Origin: Xanthomonas maliensis
GTDB lineage: Bacteria; Pseudomonadota; Gammaproteobacteria; Xanthomonadales; Xanthomonadaceae
Assembly (NCBI RefSeq): GCF_009192945.1
Contig: NZ_NSET01000021.1
Span: forward strand, 186,001 to 250,000
DNA length: 64,000 nucleotides
Direction of reading: 5' to 3'
A program made the position numbers and the translations under genes. Below are positions 8,363-17,615 of the stretch, in pieces; position 1 is the first letter of the stretch; every line of letters starts with the position of its first letter. The notes below the pieces were generated by a model. It saw nothing but the letters and a program-made list of their open reading frames with translations. It did not search any database and was not told the DNA's origin.

Positions 8363-8683
8363 TCAGCGCGGAGCGCAGCGAAATGCGCTGAATCGCTGGC
8401 TGCCATCGGCCGGCTGACCCTGGGCCTGCACCGCATTGGCGTTGGCGCTGGGGGCCTCGTTGCGGGCAAGGGTCTCCAGCTCTTCCTGCACCCGCAGCGG
8501 GTTGCGGTTGTAGAAGCCCACCTTGCTCTTGACCGTGACGACCACCTCGCCCTGCTGCTGACAGTTGGCCGGCGGCGGGCCAGGCGGCAGCACGCGCACG
8601 GCCTTGCCGCCCTGCTCGATGGGGACCCAGGTACACCCCGCAGCGAGGGTGACGAACAGCAACGACAGCAGCGGTAGGCGCAT
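8363..8683 (-). CDS. DUF4156-type lipoprotein
   Basis: A 106-residue lipoprotein. The signal peptide MRLPLLSLLFVTLAAGC ends in a lipobox (LAAGC), so the start is set at 8683 rather than upstream in the open frame. The mature part contains the DUF4156-like core: WVPIEQGGKAVRVL, then an NCQQQGEVVVTVK strand pair and a late ARNEAPSANANAV segment with a final cysteine. Function is unknown. Related proteins in enterobacteria (RcsF-like or YjfI-like small lipoproteins) are only loosely comparable. It lies between oleA and an exported repeat protein, with a 101-base gap to oleA. Confidence 0.8.
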   Translation of the reverse strand: MRLPLLSLLFVTLAAGCTWVPIEQGGKAVRVLPPGPPPANCQQQGEVVVTVKSKVGFYNRNPLRVQEELETLARNEAPSANANAVQAQGQPADGSQRFSAFRCAPR

Positions 8684-9026
8684 GGGAAGGGTTCCGGTGG
8701 AAAGCCCGGATTGTGCCGCAGATAGCTGAACCGGCGAAGACGGGCCGCTGTCTGGAGCCGCTGGCGGCGTCATCTGGACGTCCGATCGCGCGTTGAACCG
8801 TCCGACTGTCCGCGCTCGGACACCAATGGAATCGAAAAGTCATTTTGAAACAGTGACTTGCAGTTGGCACACCGATTGCTCAGATACCAATAGCCAACGT
8901 CCGCGCGGCGCCAATGTGAATAAAAGCTTAATAGAAACCGAAAACGCATCAAAGCCCTTGCGCTTACCAAAGCGGTGTACTACCTTACTACCACACCACT
9001 TCTCACCCACACCAAGAGACCTCGCC
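8684..9026. other. divergent intergenic region, locally AT-richer
   Basis: 343 bases between two outward-facing genes for exported proteins. The part from about 8820 to 9000 is clearly richer in A and T than its surroundings (for example GTGAATAAAAGCTTAATAG near 8917), as expected of promoter DNA. No gene, RNA or clean dyad was recognised. Confidence 0.5.
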
Positions 9027-9470
9027 ATGAACGCCAACACCCTGCGCATCGCCCTCGCCACCGCCCTGATCGCCGGCAGCTCCCTGGTCGGCGTTGCCCA
9101 CGCCGGCACCGTGACCACCCTGGAAGCCGTGCAGGTGCGTCCCTCGGCCGACCAGCTCGCCCAGCAGATCGTGGAGCGCAACAGCACGATCCCGACCCTG
9201 CCGGCGGTGCAAGTCCGCCCCTCGGCCGACCAGTTGGCCGAACTGGGTGCCCCGCGCATCACCACCCTGGCCGCCGTGCAAGTGCGTCCGTCGGCCGAGC
9301 AGCGCGCGTCGGTCCTGACCCGCGGCACCGCCGACACGCAGGTCGCCTCGCAGGCAGCCGCCACCTTCGGTGCGCTGGTCGGCCAGGTCATCGTCAAACT
9401 GCCGGTGCCGCACCTGCAGCCGTCGCCGAGCGAACTGGAAGCGCTGATCGGCGCCAGCATCGGCCGCTAA
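9027..9470 (+). CDS. exported protein with repeated VQVRPSADQ motif, unknown function
   Basis: A 147-residue protein not assignable to a named family. Residues 1-26 are a clean signal peptide ending AHA before GTV, which fixes the start at 9027 although the frame is open from 8793. The mature protein carries three near-identical copies of a short motif, TLxAVQVRPSA(D/E)Q, at residues 31-43, 57-69 and 80-92. A degenerate fourth copy is at about 127-140 (VPHLQPSPSELEAL). Spacing is about 23-26 residues and the regions between are variable. There are no cysteines, transmembrane segments or lipobox, so it should be periplasmic or secreted. It lies upstream of trmL, 27 bases away on the same strand, but is probably transcribed from its own AT-rich upstream region. 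The repeats suggest a binding or surface role; this is inference only. Confidence 0.8.
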   Translation: MNANTLRIALATALIAGSSLVGVAHAGTVTTLEAVQVRPSADQLAQQIVERNSTIPTLPAVQVRPSADQLAELGAPRITTLAAVQVRPSAEQRASVLTRGTADTQVASQAAATFGALVGQVIVKLPVPHLQPSPSELEALIGASIGR

Positions 9471-9497
9471 CGGCATGCGCGCCGCTACACTGCGCGC

Positions 9498-9974
9498 ATG
9501 CCTGCTCCCGTTCTCGACGTCATCCTGTTTCAACCGGAAATTCCGCCCAACACGGGCAATGTGATCCGCTTGTGCGCCAATACCGGCGCGCGCCTGCACC
9601 TGATCGAGCCGCTCGGCTTCGACCTCAGCGACAAGCAGCTCAAGCGCGCCGGCTTGGACTATCACGAATACGCTCAGTTGCAGGTGCATGCCGACCTGCC
9701 CACCGCGCTGGCGGCCATCGCGCCCACGCGGCTGTTCGCCCTCAGTACCCGCAGCACGGTGCGCTACGACACGCCGCGGTTCGCCGATGGCGATGCCTTC
9801 CTGTTCGGACCGGAGACACGTGGCCTGCCGAGCGAGGTGCTGGAAGCGATCCCGCCACACCATCGGCTGCGCCTGCCGATGCGCCCGGACAACCGCAGTC
9901 TCAATCTGTCCAACACCGTGGCGGTGATGGTGTTCGAGGCGTGGCGCCAATGGGACTTCGCCGGCGGCCGTTGA
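9498..9974 (+). CDS. trmL: TrmL, tRNA (cytidine/uridine-34-2'-O)-methyltransferase
   Basis: A 158-residue SPOUT-class methyltransferase. TrmL (YibK) methylates the ribose of the wobble base in tRNA-Leu isoacceptors using S-adenosylmethionine. The N-terminal signature FQPEIPPNTGNVIRLCANTG, the middle FGPETRGLP and the C-terminal LRLPMRPDNRSLNLSNTVAV form the knotted SAM site typical of the family, and the length matches. It starts 27 bases after the repeat-protein gene and converges with the MFS gene, with only eight bases between the two stops. Confidence 0.95.
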   Translation: MPAPVLDVILFQPEIPPNTGNVIRLCANTGARLHLIEPLGFDLSDKQLKRAGLDYHEYAQLQVHADLPTALAAIAPTRLFALSTRSTVRYDTPRFADGDAFLFGPETRGLPSEVLEAIPPHHRLRLPMRPDNRSLNLSNTVAVMVFEAWRQWDFAGGR

Positions 9975-9982
9975 ACGCGCCC

Positions 9983-11212
9983 TCAGGCCACCGCGGGCGT
10001 GGGCGTGCGCGCGGCATCCAGCAGCATGCCGCGACAGGCGACCCACAGGGCAGCAGCCAGCAGGGCGATCGTGCCCAAGGCCAGGAAGGCCGTCCGGTAG
10101 CCATACAGATGCACCAGCCAGCCACCGAAAGCTGGACTCAGCGCCGCCCCGATGCCTTGCACCGTCATCACCGCGCCTTGTCCAACATTCACGCGTCCGG
10201 TGCCCTGCAGCAGCCGTGCCACCATCGCCGGCACGACCACGGCCTGCAGGCCGGCGCCGACACCATCGAGGATCTGCACCGGAAACACGCCCCAGGCGTG
10301 GATCAGCGACGAGGCCACCAGCGCGCGCAACGGTAGCGCCAGAAACGCCACCAGCAAGACCCACCAATGCCCGTGCAGACGGATCCAGCGCATGGCGACC
10401 AGGGACACCACCACCATCGTGGCCTGCGCCACCACGATCGTGGTGGCGGTCAACGCACTGGGGTCGCCGGCATGCGCAGCGACAATCGCCATGCCGTACA
10501 GCGGCAACATCGCCGCATTGCCAAGATGGAACAGCGCCAGCGTCACCGCCAGCACGGCCAGCGGCCGACAAGTCAGCAGCACCCGCCATCCGCTCACGGC
10601 AGCATCCCCTGCATGCTGCCCCAATCCACGCGCGGCCGCATGATCGATCGCCGAGGCCGGAATCAGCAGCACCGCGACGATGGCCAGGACACCGAACACC
10701 GCAGTCAGCACGAACACCGCGGCGAACCCGAAGCGCCATCCCAGCCATCCGGCCAGCACCGCTGCCAACACGTTGCCGGCATGGTTGGCGACCTGGTTGC
10801 GCGCCAGCTGATGATCGAACCCGCGCGCGTGCACCAGTCCCAGCGTGATGCCGGTCAGCGCCGGGCCGATGCCGGCCGCCGCCAGCGCCGCCATCACTTG
10901 CGCTGCGACCACGCCGGTAAAGCTGGGCTGCAGCCAGATCAGCGCGGTGGTCAACAGGATCGCCACGCATCCCACCAGTACCACCGCGCGCTTGCGACGG
11001 GTGGCGTCGACCAATGCGCCGGCCGGCGTGGTGGCGAGCATGCCGGCGATGCCGCCGGCACTCATCACCGTACCGATTGCCGCCACCGACCAGCCCTTGG
11101 ATTGCAGAAACACGCTCAGGAACGGCCCAAGCCCGTCCTGCACGTCGGCGACGCTGAAATGCAGCGCCTCCAACGCCCGCGTGCCCGGCGCGCGCGACGT
11201 GCGCCGGCTCAT
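9983..11212 (-). CDS. MFS transporter, probable drug/solute exporter
   Basis: A 409-residue polytopic membrane protein with about twelve hydrophobic segments and the MFS loop motif between segments 2 and 3 (PAGALVDATRRKRA, a form of GxLaDrxGrkr). The N-terminal basic stretch MSRRTSRAPGTRALE and the sequence FHFSVADVQDGLGPFLSVFL-like opening resemble a subgroup of multidrug and sugar MFS exporters in proteobacteria. The substrate cannot be inferred. The gene is preceded, on the same strand, by the two duplicated-module genes, with a 109-base gap. Confidence 0.8.
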   Translation of the reverse strand: MSRRTSRAPGTRALEALHFSVADVQDGLGPFLSVFLQSKGWSVAAIGTVMSAGGIAGMLATTPAGALVDATRRKRAVVLVGCVAILLTTALIWLQPSFTGVVAAQVMAALAAAGIGPALTGITLGLVHARGFDHQLARNQVANHAGNVLAAVLAGWLGWRFGFAAVFVLTAVFGVLAIVAVLLIPASAIDHAAARGLGQHAGDAAVSGWRVLLTCRPLAVLAVTLALFHLGNAAMLPLYGMAIVAAHAGDPSALTATTIVVAQATMVVVSLVAMRWIRLHGHWWVLLVAFLALPLRALVASSLIHAWGVFPVQILDGVGAGLQAVVVPAMVARLLQGTGRVNVGQGAVMTVQGIGAALSPAFGGWLVHLYGYRTAFLALGTIALLAAALWVACRGMLLDAARTPTPAVA

Positions 11213-11321
11213 GAATCAGCCCTGCGTGGGCCGCGCTGCGTCCAGCAGCATGCGCGCACCGAGGGTGCGACGGGGGCGATCGGCTGGTAACGGCAGCGCG
11301 GCGGCGACATCGTGCGGGCTC

Positions 11322-11945
11322 CTAGTGCTTCGGTTTGGGTTTGGGTTTCGGCTTGCCGTCGGGGCCGCGTGGCGCGGCGATCGCGGTGGGCGTCCCGGTC
11401 TTGCCGCCCAACGCATGGGCGTGGATCAGCACACCGTGAGGCGTGTCCTTGCTGTCGCCATCCACCGTCAAGGACTTGCCGACTTCCAACTGGCGGGCGA
11501 ACTGCTCACCGGCATGCGGCGGGAAGCGCACCGTGACGTCGTCGTCCAGCAACACGCCATGCACGTGACCATGCGGCCCATGCAACAGGCGGGCGATGGT
11601 GCCGGCGTGGCGCGTGCGCTGCGGCTTGCCCGCCGGGGGGGCCGGCGGTTTGGGCTTGGGCTTGCCGTGCACCGCATGCGGACCGTCGTCGACGATGCGC
11701 GCGCCGCCTTCCGGATCGATTGCCAACGCCACCAGCATGTCGACACCGCGCGGCTTCAGCCCGCGGACGGTCAGCCGTGCACCTGGCGCGAGCGCCGCGT
11801 GCAAGGCCTGGGACAGGTGCGGCGGGGTGTGGACTTCGGTGCCATCGGCCAACAGCAGGCCATCGATATCGGCCTTGGGATTGAGCAGGAACCGCGCCAG
11901 CGTGCCACGGGTTTCGGGGAGAAAATCAGGATCGACCCAATGCAT
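11322..11945 (-). CDS. protein with two copies of a ~49-residue GT-R-PPH module
   Basis: A 207-residue protein of unrecognised family. Two related modules, residues 14-62 and 115-163, each run G-T-x-x-R-[FL], then a P-x-x-[DH]-[IV]-x-G turn, D-[GD]-T-x-V, PPH and an LxV-x-G end. The pattern of alternating short strands suggests a small beta-barrel (OB-like) fold. The C-terminus and the inter-module linker are lysine/proline tracts (GKPKPKPP, KPKPKPKPKH). No signal peptide is visible and a good SD (CGGAG) precedes ATG 11945, so it appears cytoplasmic unless exported in another way. It lies directly downstream of the exported paralogue at 12045-12794. The module in that protein is the same, so this is a duplicated gene pair. 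Function unknown. Confidence 0.7.
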   Translation of the reverse strand: MHWVDPDFLPETRGTLARFLLNPKADIDGLLLADGTEVHTPPHLSQALHAALAPGARLTVRGLKPRGVDMLVALAIDPEGGARIVDDGPHAVHGKPKPKPPAPPAGKPQRTRHAGTIARLLHGPHGHVHGVLLDDDVTVRFPPHAGEQFARQLEVGKSLTVDGDSKDTPHGVLIHAHALGGKTGTPTAIAAPRGPDGKPKPKPKPKH

Positions 11946-12044
11946 GGAATACTCCGAAAAGAACCGGCGATGCCGGTCGGGCCGCCGACCACGCGGGTGC
12001 GTGGCCGGCGGCAGATACGAACAACGGGAAGCGTGCAGTGCGAC

Positions 12045-12794
12045 TCAACGACCGGCCGGCGGGACCGGAGCGCCCGGCGGTGGCGGCAGCGGGCCGTCCG
12101 GACGCGGCGCGGTGAACAGCGCACGCAGCGAGGAGCGGTCACGCCCCAGCTGGGTGGCCTCGATCGCGCGGCCGTCCGGGGTGGCGACGCCGAAGCCATT
12201 CGCGCTCAGCGGCGCGCCCACGCGCAGCAGATCGGAGAACTGCAACGCCAGGTGGGGCGGCATCCGCACCACCGTACCGTCGCTGACCAGCGCACCATTG
12301 ACCTCGCCGGCAGGCCCATAGACCAGGCGTTGGATCGTGCCGTCGGACTGCAGCGGGGTCAGCTGACCCGGGGTCGGCGGCGGCGGCGGCGGCGCGCCGA
12401 AGGTGGGCGGGCGATCGACCACTTCGCGGCCACTCCGGCTGGAACGGATCGAGCTGACCTGCAGCACCGGCAGATTACCCAGGCGGAAGCCCTGCACGGA
12501 CACGTTGTCGCCGGCACGCACCGCCGCCTTCACCTCGGTGGACAGATGCGGGGGAAACCCAACCTGGGTGCCGTCGCGCAGCCACAGGCCATCGACGTCG
12601 CCATTGGGATTGAGCATGAACCGCTCGACGGTGCCGCTCACGCTGACAGGCGTGGCAGCGACTGGGGTCGGCGGGGCCGGAGGGCCGCCGATCGGGCCAT
12701 TGGGAGCCGGCGGCGGCGGCGGGGCGCCAACCTGCGCGGCGGCGGCGCCGATAGTGCAAGCCAGGGCAATTGCAAGAACGGTCTGACGCATCAT
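12045..12794 (-). CDS. exported paralogue with two GT-R-PPH modules and proline linkers
   Basis: A 249-residue protein with signal peptide MMRQTVLAIALACTIGAAAA. The start at 12794 is supported by a GGAGA Shine-Dalgarno. A proline-rich stretch (about 22-50) leads to module 1 (residues 54-102); a second proline tract (PPPPPPTPG) leads to module 2 (152-200). Both modules match those of the downstream gene (G-T-x-x-R, DGTxV, PPH), giving four copies in the pair. The mature protein should be periplasmic. An AT-rich stretch (TATTGTTTTAAAAGG near 12869) upstream is the likely promoter. Function unknown. A DUF5666-like OB fold is possible but was not verified. Confidence 0.75.
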   Translation of the reverse strand: MMRQTVLAIALACTIGAAAAQVGAPPPPPAPNGPIGGPPAPPTPVAATPVSVSGTVERFMLNPNGDVDGLWLRDGTQVGFPPHLSTEVKAAVRAGDNVSVQGFRLGNLPVLQVSSIRSSRSGREVVDRPPTFGAPPPPPPTPGQLTPLQSDGTIQRLVYGPAGEVNGALVSDGTVVRMPPHLALQFSDLLRVGAPLSANGFGVATPDGRAIEATQLGRDRSSLRALFTAPRPDGPLPPPPGAPVPPAGR

Positions 12795-12961
12795 GGGGAT
12801 GTCTCCAGCGCGGCGGGAAGGGGCCGCGTGCCAATACCAAAGCAGCATCCGTGCCAACCACTAACCTATTGTTTTAAAAGGACTTATCCAGGCTTCCCAG
12901 GAGACGGAACCGTCTGCATTTCATCCAATCTGTCTGCTTTGGAGACACCTGCAGCAGCCCG

Positions 12962-14308
12962 TCACAGGCCGTATTCCTCCAGCTTGCGGTAGAGCAGTTG
13001 CCGATGGATTCCAAGCCGGCGCGCCGCCTCGGCGCGGTTGCCCTGGCTCTGCGCCAAGGCCGCCTGGATCATCTGCTTTTCCAGCCGGGCGACTGCCTCG
13101 GGCAGCGTCCCGGTGAGCTCCGACGCGACAGCGGGCGGCGACTCGCTGGCCTCGGCCAGTGCCTCGTCCAGGTCCGCCGCATCGATGCAGCCGCCGCGCA
13201 CCAGCACCTGGCTGCGTTGCATGACATTGCGCAACTCGCGCACGTTGCCCGGCCAGCTGTGCGCGAGCAGACGCTCCTGCGCAGCCGCCGACAGGTTCTG
13301 CGCACGCGCCGTATCGGCGCGAAGGAAGTGCTGCGCCAGCAGCAGGATGTCCTGGCCACGCTCGCGCAACGGCGGCAGTTCGATCGGCACCACGTTGAGG
13401 CGGTAACGCAGATCGCTACGAAAGCGTCCCTCGGCCACACAGGCCGCCAGGTCGCGATGGGTCGCGGCCAGCACCCGCACATCGACTTTCTGCGGGCCGC
13501 TGCCGCCCAACGGCGTCACCTCGCCTTCTTGCAGGAACCGCAGCAACTTGGCTTGCATCGGCAACGGCATGTCGCCGATCTCGTCCAGAAACAGCGTGCC
13601 GCCATCGGCTTCGCGAATCAGACCGAGACGGTCGCTGCTGGCGCCGGAAAAGGCACCCTTGCGATGGCCGAACAACTCGCTTTCCATCAGCTCCAGCGGA
13701 ATGGCCGCGCAATTGACCGCAACGAATGGCGCACTTGCGCGTGGACTGGCGCGATGCAGCGCGCGCGCCGCCAATTCCTTGCCGGTGCCGGTTTCCCCGG
13801 TGATCAGCACCGGGAGATCGGACGCAGCCGCCAATCCAATGCGCTTGTGCACGGTGCGCATCGCCGGGCTGTGCCCCACCAGCGCATCGTCATCTTCGGC
13901 CGGCGCAGACGGCGTTTCTGTCGCCGCGGCCTGGGCATCGGCGCGACTGAGCAGCGCGCGTTGCACCACCTCGATGATGTCGGCGCGGCCCACCGGCTTG
14001 ACCAGATGATCGAAGGCGCCCAGCGTCATCGCTTCGATGGTGTTGCCGCTGGACACATGGGCGGTCAACATCACCAGCGGCACCTGGCGCGCCTGCACAT
14101 CGTCCAGGCGCGCACGCAGCACGTCGATGCCATCCATGCCCGGCATGCGGAAGTCCACGAACGCCATGTCGATGCCGCCTTCGCTCAGTCGCGCCAATCC
14201 GTCCGGCCCGTTGTCGGCGGCGACCACCGTGTGGCCAAGCGAGCGCAAGGTGGCCTGCAGGGTCGCGCGAAACGCCGCATCGTCGTCGATGATCAGGATG
14301 CGCGCCAT
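12962..14308 (-). CDS. NtrC-family sigma-54 response regulator
   Basis: A 448-residue activator. The receiver domain has acidic pocket D8-D9-D10, phospho-Asp D52 and Lys104. The AAA+ domain has Walker A GETGTGKE (171-178) and the sigma-54 contact loop GAFSGA (218-223; T to S relative to the usual GAFTGA). The C-terminal Fis-type helix-turn-helix (about 425-448) contains AARRLGIHRQLLYRKLEEYGL-like sequence. It overlaps the sensor kinase gene by 16 bases, so the two are a translationally coupled two-component pair. The genes lie downstream of poxB and a run of redox genes, which may be in the same transcript. Targets are unknown; a sigma-54 promoter for this operon was not found. Confidence 0.92.
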   Translation of the reverse strand: MARILIIDDDAAFRATLQATLRSLGHTVVAADNGPDGLARLSEGGIDMAFVDFRMPGMDGIDVLRARLDDVQARQVPLVMLTAHVSSGNTIEAMTLGAFDHLVKPVGRADIIEVVQRALLSRADAQAAATETPSAPAEDDDALVGHSPAMRTVHKRIGLAAASDLPVLITGETGTGKELAARALHRASPRASAPFVAVNCAAIPLELMESELFGHRKGAFSGASSDRLGLIREADGGTLFLDEIGDMPLPMQAKLLRFLQEGEVTPLGGSGPQKVDVRVLAATHRDLAACVAEGRFRSDLRYRLNVVPIELPPLRERGQDILLLAQHFLRADTARAQNLSAAAQERLLAHSWPGNVRELRNVMQRSQVLVRGGCIDAADLDEALAEASESPPAVASELTGTLPEAVARLEKQMIQAALAQSQGNRAEAARRLGIHRQLLYRKLEEYGL

Positions 14309-15735
14309 GGCAACTCCACGATGAAATGGGTGAGCCCGTCGCGATGTGCATAGCGCACCTGGCCGCCATGCGCGCGCGCGATCTCGCGCACCAGCGCCAG
14401 GCCGAGGCCATTGCCGTCGCTGCGCCCGCTGACGAACGGCTCGAACAGATGCGCGGCGATCGGCTCGGCGATCGCCGCGCCATGATTGGAGACCTGCAGC
14501 TGCAACATGCCTTCGGCCTCTGCCGCCTGCAGCGTCACCTCGCTGCCCGGATCGGCATGCTGCACGGCGTTGCGCAACAGATTGTGCAGCGCGCGCCCCA
14601 GCTGCTGCGGATCCAGCATCCAGCGCAGCGGCGCCGCCGGCAGCTGCAGGTGCGGCGCTGGCAGTTGCGGTGGCAACGTGCCCGGCTCCAAGAGCCCTGC
14701 CAACCACTCCTGCACCACCACCGTCTCCAGTTGCAGACGGATCGGCTGCACCATCCCGAGCAGGCTCTCGACGACCCCGTCCAGGCGACGGATCTGCGCC
14801 AGCATGACCTCGGCATGCGCCGCAGTGTCGGGCGTGGCGTCGCGCTGGGCGATCTCGTTCTCCACTGCCAGGCGCATGGTGGCAATCGGGTTGCGGATCT
14901 CGTGCGCCACGGTGGCCGTCATCCGCCCGAGCGCGGCCAGCCGTTCGTGCCGTGACAGCTCGTCGGCCAGACGGCGGGTCTGGGCCAACGCCTGTGCGTT
15001 GCGTTGCGCATAGTCGTTGACCGCCGCGCCCAGCCGATCCAGCTCGGGCGCACCTGTCGGCGGGATATGCGGCGTCTCGCTGTCGGCGGCCAACGCCTGC
15101 TGGATGCGCTGCAAGCGCTGGCTCCAGCGTCGCACCACCACACCCAACGCAATCGCCGAGCCGGTCACCATCGCGAAGATCAGCAGCATGCCGACGACCA
15201 ACGGCCGCCAGGCATCGGCCGTGCTGGCGGGCACCCGCGTCATCGTCCATGCCGCGCTGTTGGATGCCAGCGGGCAGGCGCTGATCAACAGTACCTCGCG
15301 GCGACCATCGCGACGGTACTGTGTCGCATTCTTCCCGCTCACGCTCTGCCGCGCCGTGTTGACGATGGTGAGCCATTCGGCGGCAGGAATATCGGTCTTG
15401 TGATCGCTGCCGTCGTAGGTCGGGTACGCATAGGCAACGAAGCCTTTGTGCAGGTCCCAGACACCGCCTTCGACACCAGGGGCATCGGCCAGCACCAAGT
15501 GCACCACCACCGCTGCCAGGCCTACCCCATCGTCACCTTTGCGGGCCGCCTCGCTGGCACCGGCATAGCGCTGGACGATCCGCTCGCATTGCCCGTGCAA
15601 TTGCTGTCGCGCCTCCTCCAGCCGCACGCCCTCGGTCTGGCGATACAGCCCATACAACACGCTGGCAACGCCCACGCAGGCCGCCACGACCACCATCCAG
15701 ATCAGCAGCAGTTGCCGTAGCAGCGAACGGGGCAT
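14293..15735 (-). CDS. membrane sensor histidine kinase
   Basis: A 480-residue sensor kinase. It has a transmembrane helix at about 8-30, a periplasmic domain of about 145 residues with several aromatic and charged clusters (HLVLADAPGVEGGVWDLH), a second membrane helix (about 178-203), and a HAMP-like/linker region. The dimerisation box has H278 (TVAHEIRNPIATM), and the ATPase domain has N and G boxes (LLRNAVQHADPG; GNGLGLALV). The start at 15735 (MPRSLLRQLL) places the first membrane helix directly at the N-terminus. The gene is 50 bases downstream of poxB and overlaps the response regulator. Its cue is unknown; the periplasmic sensor and neighbours suggest a redox or small-molecule signal. 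Confidence 0.9.
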   Translation of the reverse strand: MPRSLLRQLLLIWMVVVAACVGVASVLYGLYRQTEGVRLEEARQQLHGQCERIVQRYAGASEAARKGDDGVGLAAVVVHLVLADAPGVEGGVWDLHKGFVAYAYPTYDGSDHKTDIPAAEWLTIVNTARQSVSGKNATQYRRDGRREVLLISACPLASNSAAWTMTRVPASTADAWRPLVVGMLLIFAMVTGSAIALGVVVRRWSQRLQRIQQALAADSETPHIPPTGAPELDRLGAAVNDYAQRNAQALAQTRRLADELSRHERLAALGRMTATVAHEIRNPIATMRLAVENEIAQRDATPDTAAHAEVMLAQIRRLDGVVESLLGMVQPIRLQLETVVVQEWLAGLLEPGTLPPQLPAPHLQLPAAPLRWMLDPQQLGRALHNLLRNAVQHADPGSEVTLQAAEAEGMLQLQVSNHGAAIAEPIAAHLFEPFVSGRSDGNGLGLALVREIARAHGGQVRYAHRDGLTHFIVELPWRAS

Positions 15736-15785
15736 AGGCGAAGCGGCCTGAAGAGGGCCTTCCAGTGTGCGCGCGCGCAACTGAA

Positions 15786-17513
15786 TCAGCGCAGGTTGGT
15801 TTTGACCAGCTCCAGTACTTCGTCGCCGCGCCCGCTCATGACGGCCTTGAGCAGGTACAGGCCCATGCCCTTGGCCTGCTCGAGTTTGATGGCCGGCGGG
15901 ACCGCCAACTCCTGGGTGGCGATACGCACGTCCACCAACGCCGGGCCCGAATGCGCAAACGCCTGCCGCAGCGCACGCTCCAACTGCTCGGAGTCATCCA
16001 CGCGGATGCCCAGGATACCCATGGCATTGCTCATCGCCGCAAAGTCCGGATTCTGCAGATCGGTGCCGGTATCCAGATAGCCGGCCGCCTTCATCTCCAT
16101 TGCCACGAAGCCCAGCGATGCGTTGTTGAACACCACCACTTTGACCGGCAACTTCAATTGCGCCAGCGAGAGGAAATCGCCCATCAGCATCGCAAAGCCG
16201 CCGTCCCCGGAAAGCGAGATCACCTGCCGGCCCGGGCAGGCGGCCTGCACCCCCAACGCCTGCGGCATCGCGTTGGCCATCGAACCATGGTTGAAGGATC
16301 CCAGCAGACGCCGGCGTCCAGTCATGCGCAAATAGCGCGCCGCCCACACCGTGGGCGTGCCGACATCGCACGTGAACACCGCGTCCTCGTCGGCGATCTG
16401 GCTGATCAGGCGGGTGACGAATTGCGGATGCAGCGGCTCTCCCGGCGCCGACGGCACCGCCAGATCGTCCAATCCTTCGCGCGCCTTACGGTAATGCGCC
16501 AGCGATTTGTCGAGGAAGCCGCGCTGCTCGCGTCGCTGCAACTGCGGCAGCAGCGCCGCAATGGTTTCGCCGACATCGCCGACGATGCCCAGCTGCAGCG
16601 GCGTGCGCCGCCCCAAGGCGGCGGGATCGCGATCCACCTGCACGATGGTCGCATCCTTGGGATAGAACTGTCGGTACGGGAAATCGGTGCCCAGCATCAA
16701 CAAGGTGTCGCAATTGAGCATGGCGTGATAGCCGGAACTGAAGCCGATCAGCCCGGTCATGCCGACATCGAAGGGGTTGTCCCACTCCACATGCTCCTTG
16801 CCGCGCAAGGCATGCACGATCGGTGCGCCCAAGGTGTCGGCCAGCGCCACCACTGCATCATGCGCGCCGGCACAGCCACTCCCGCACAACAGCGTCACCG
16901 CCTCGCTTTGCTGCAGCAGCTCGGCCAGTTGCTGTACGTCGTCGGCCGCAGGCAAGAGGCGTGGCGCGCGCACTGGCGGCCACGCCACCGGCAGGTGTTT
17001 GTCCACCTCCAGCAGGGCGACATCGCCGGGCAGCACCACCACCGCCACGCCCTGCTGCAGGATGGCGGTGCGCATCGCGCGGTGCAGTACTTCCGGCAGC
17101 TGCGCCGGGTTGGTCACCAATTCGACGAAATGGCTGCACTCGCGAAACAGCTCCTGCGGATGGGTCTCCTGGAAGTAGGACAGGCCGATCTCCGAGGAGG
17201 GAATATGCGCGGCAATCGCCAACACCGGCTGACGGCTACGATGGCAATCGAACAGACCATTGATCAGGTGCAGGTTGCCTGGGCCACAGCTACCGGCGCA
17301 GACCGCCAGTTGGCCGGTCACTGCGGCCTCGGCGCCGGCGGCAAATGCCGCGACCTCCTCATGCCGCACATGCATCCACGCGATGGTCTGCATCTCGCGC
17401 AGCGCATCGGTCAGACCATTGAGACTGTCGCCGGTCAGACCCCAGATGCGCGCCACGCCTGCTGCTTCCAGGGTCTCGGCCAGGTAGCGTGCCACCGTCT
17501 TCTTCTTCGCCAC
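15786..17513 (-). CDS. poxB: PoxB, ubiquinone-dependent pyruvate dehydrogenase (pyruvate oxidase)
   Basis: A 575-residue thiamine-diphosphate flavoenzyme. It oxidatively decarboxylates pyruvate to acetate and CO2, passing electrons to ubiquinone at the membrane. The N-terminal TGDSLNGL, catalytic-Glu region [35 protein letters not shown] and [11 protein letters not shown] correspond closely to E. coli PoxB; the TPP motif [13 protein letters not shown] is near residue 440. The GTG at 17513 ([11 protein letters not shown]) is chosen because GGAG lies six bases upstream and the E. coli protein begins at the same point; a longer GTG start at 17525 is possible. It is the fourth gene of a run beginning with an alpha/beta hydrolase and is followed by a two-component system. 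Confidence 0.93.
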   Translation of the reverse strand: MAKKKTVARYLAETLEAAGVARIWGLTGDSLNGLTDALREMQTIAWMHVRHEEVAAFAAGAEAAVTGQLAVCAGSCGPGNLHLINGLFDCHRSRQPVLAIAAHIPSSEIGLSYFQETHPQELFRECSHFVELVTNPAQLPEVLHRAMRTAILQQGVAVVVLPGDVALLEVDKHLPVAWPPVRAPRLLPAADDVQQLAELLQQSEAVTLLCGSGCAGAHDAVVALADTLGAPIVHALRGKEHVEWDNPFDVGMTGLIGFSSGYHAMLNCDTLLMLGTDFPYRQFYPKDATIVQVDRDPAALGRRTPLQLGIVGDVGETIAALLPQLQRREQRGFLDKSLAHYRKAREGLDDLAVPSAPGEPLHPQFVTRLISQIADEDAVFTCDVGTPTVWAARYLRMTGRRRLLGSFNHGSMANAMPQALGVQAACPGRQVISLSGDGGFAMLMGDFLSLAQLKLPVKVVVFNNASLGFVAMEMKAAGYLDTGTDLQNPDFAAMSNAMGILGIRVDDSEQLERALRQAFAHSGPALVDVRIATQELAVPPAIKLEQAKGMGLYLLKAVMSGRGDEVLELVKTNLR

Positions 17514-17615
17514 GTTCCACTCCACCGTCTCGGTGGCAGCATCCTCGCAACCGGCCTGTTTGCGCCATGTGGTGGCATGGTTAGGGCCGGACGCGGGGCG
17601 CTGGGGGTACGCTGC

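Noticed and set aside
9003..10970. 655-codon open frame on the minus strand
   Set aside because: It runs antisense or out of frame to trmL, the MFS gene and the repeat-protein gene, and its product is arginine/glycine-rich without motifs; a high-GC shadow.
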